DNA of 6,467 nucleotides from NCBI GenBank assembly GCA_900314375.1, contig OMVC01000165.1:1-6467 (forward strand). The letters are read 5' to 3'. Below, piece by piece: positions 6,199 to 6,467 of this stretch. The notes under the pieces are model-generated. The model worked only from the letters and a program-made list of their open reading frames with translations. It did not search any database and had not been told where the DNA came from. The position numbers and the translations under genes were made by a program. This DNA is from an uncultured bacterium. GTDB taxonomy: Bacteria > Cyanobacteriota > Vampirovibrionia > Gastranaerophilales > Gastranaerophilaceae. Position 1 is the stretch's first letter; each line of letters opens with the position of its first letter.

Positions 6199-6467
6199 AT
6201 GGCAGAAATTATTTGGCTGAGTATGGATGAAGTCTGTAATCTGACAGGTGAAATCAGAGAAACGGTTAGACGCAAATGCAAACGTGGCGAATATTCTTGT
6301 ACTTATGAAAAGAATGGTAAATATAAAAACTATTTAATAAACCTCGATTCGCTTCCGGAAGCAGCTAAAAACAGATACAATGGCATAAAAATAAACGTGC
6401 AACATTCTAAATTCTATGAAGAATCTCCTGCATGGGCTAAGAAACAATCTCAAAAATATGTTGAATT
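6199..6467 (+). CDS. MuA-like transposase, N-terminal DNA-binding part, cut by window edge
   Basis: ATG at 6199 is preceded at 5 nt by AAGGAG (6188-6193). The 89 visible codons stay open to the right edge. Residues 6-31 (WLSMDEVCNLTGEIRETVRR and on to KRGE) form a helix-turn-helix-like start, followed by a basic, tyrosine-rich strand segment (YEKNGKYKNYLINLDSLP, 36-53), then PEAAKNRY. Residues 72-88 (FYEESPAWAKKQSQKYV) begin a helical segment. A W-L-S-x-x-E-V start with a DSLPxxA(K/R)xRY segment and then an xWA(K/R)xx(A/S) helix is the usual N-terminal order of MuA-family transposases, which bind the element ends and catalyse strand transfer through a DDE core. The DDE core would lie outside the window. 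An excisionase-like or other HTH protein is possible, but the linker pattern favours a transposase. Unlike the adhesin it has three cysteines in 89 residues and is highly basic. Confidence 0.7.
   Translation, partial: MAEIIWLSMDEVCNLTGEIRETVRRKCKRGEYSCTYEKNGKYKNYLINLDSLPEAAKNRYNGIKINVQHSKFYEESPAWAKKQSQKYVE

Overview
The window is AT-rich bacterial DNA dominated by one very long gene on the minus strand. It starts at 5563 and is still open when it leaves the left edge, so 1854 codons are visible and the C terminus is missing. The product has a Sec-type signal peptide and a low-complexity Asn/Thr/Ser/Gly-rich body with almost no cysteine. Two blocks carry GGA(I/L) and FxxN motifs like those of chlamydial polymorphic membrane proteins (Pmp). 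Between them lies a long region of beta-helix character holding three copies of a diverged module. This is the profile of a giant surface adhesin or passenger domain of a diderm bacterium. The sequence does not fix the organism. The low GC content and this protein style would fit an uncultured gut lineage (for example Gastranaerophilales or a low-GC gut alphaproteobacterium), but that is a guess.

Layout. 1-5563 (minus): the adhesin, running from its N terminus on the right to its repeats on the left. 5564-5868: a divergent, AT-rich intergenic region with an extended -10 promoter facing each way (minus at about 5593-5621, plus at about 5790-5819) and an almost perfect 26-bp dyad between them. 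5869-6024 (plus): a well-equipped promoter, Shine-Dalgarno and start codon that encode only a signal-peptide-like 19-residue stretch before two in-frame stops, probably a decayed secreted-protein gene. 6025-6198: no gene, but short repeats and a plausible left boundary of a mobile element. 6199-6467 (plus): the N-terminal 89 codons of a protein resembling the DNA-binding N terminus of MuA-type transposases, cut by the right edge.

How the parts relate. The adhesin and the transposase gene are transcribed away from each other and are probably functionally unrelated. The simplest reading is that a Mu-like transposable element or prophage inserted next to, or into the remains of, a small secreted-protein gene upstream of the adhesin. 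The most interesting features are the mosaic architecture of the giant protein (Pmp-type, then a three-copy module, then Pmp-type again) and a 27-bp stretch of perfect DNA identity between two module copies, which could support recombination within the gene. All translations and motif positions were read by hand from the sequence; no database search was possible.
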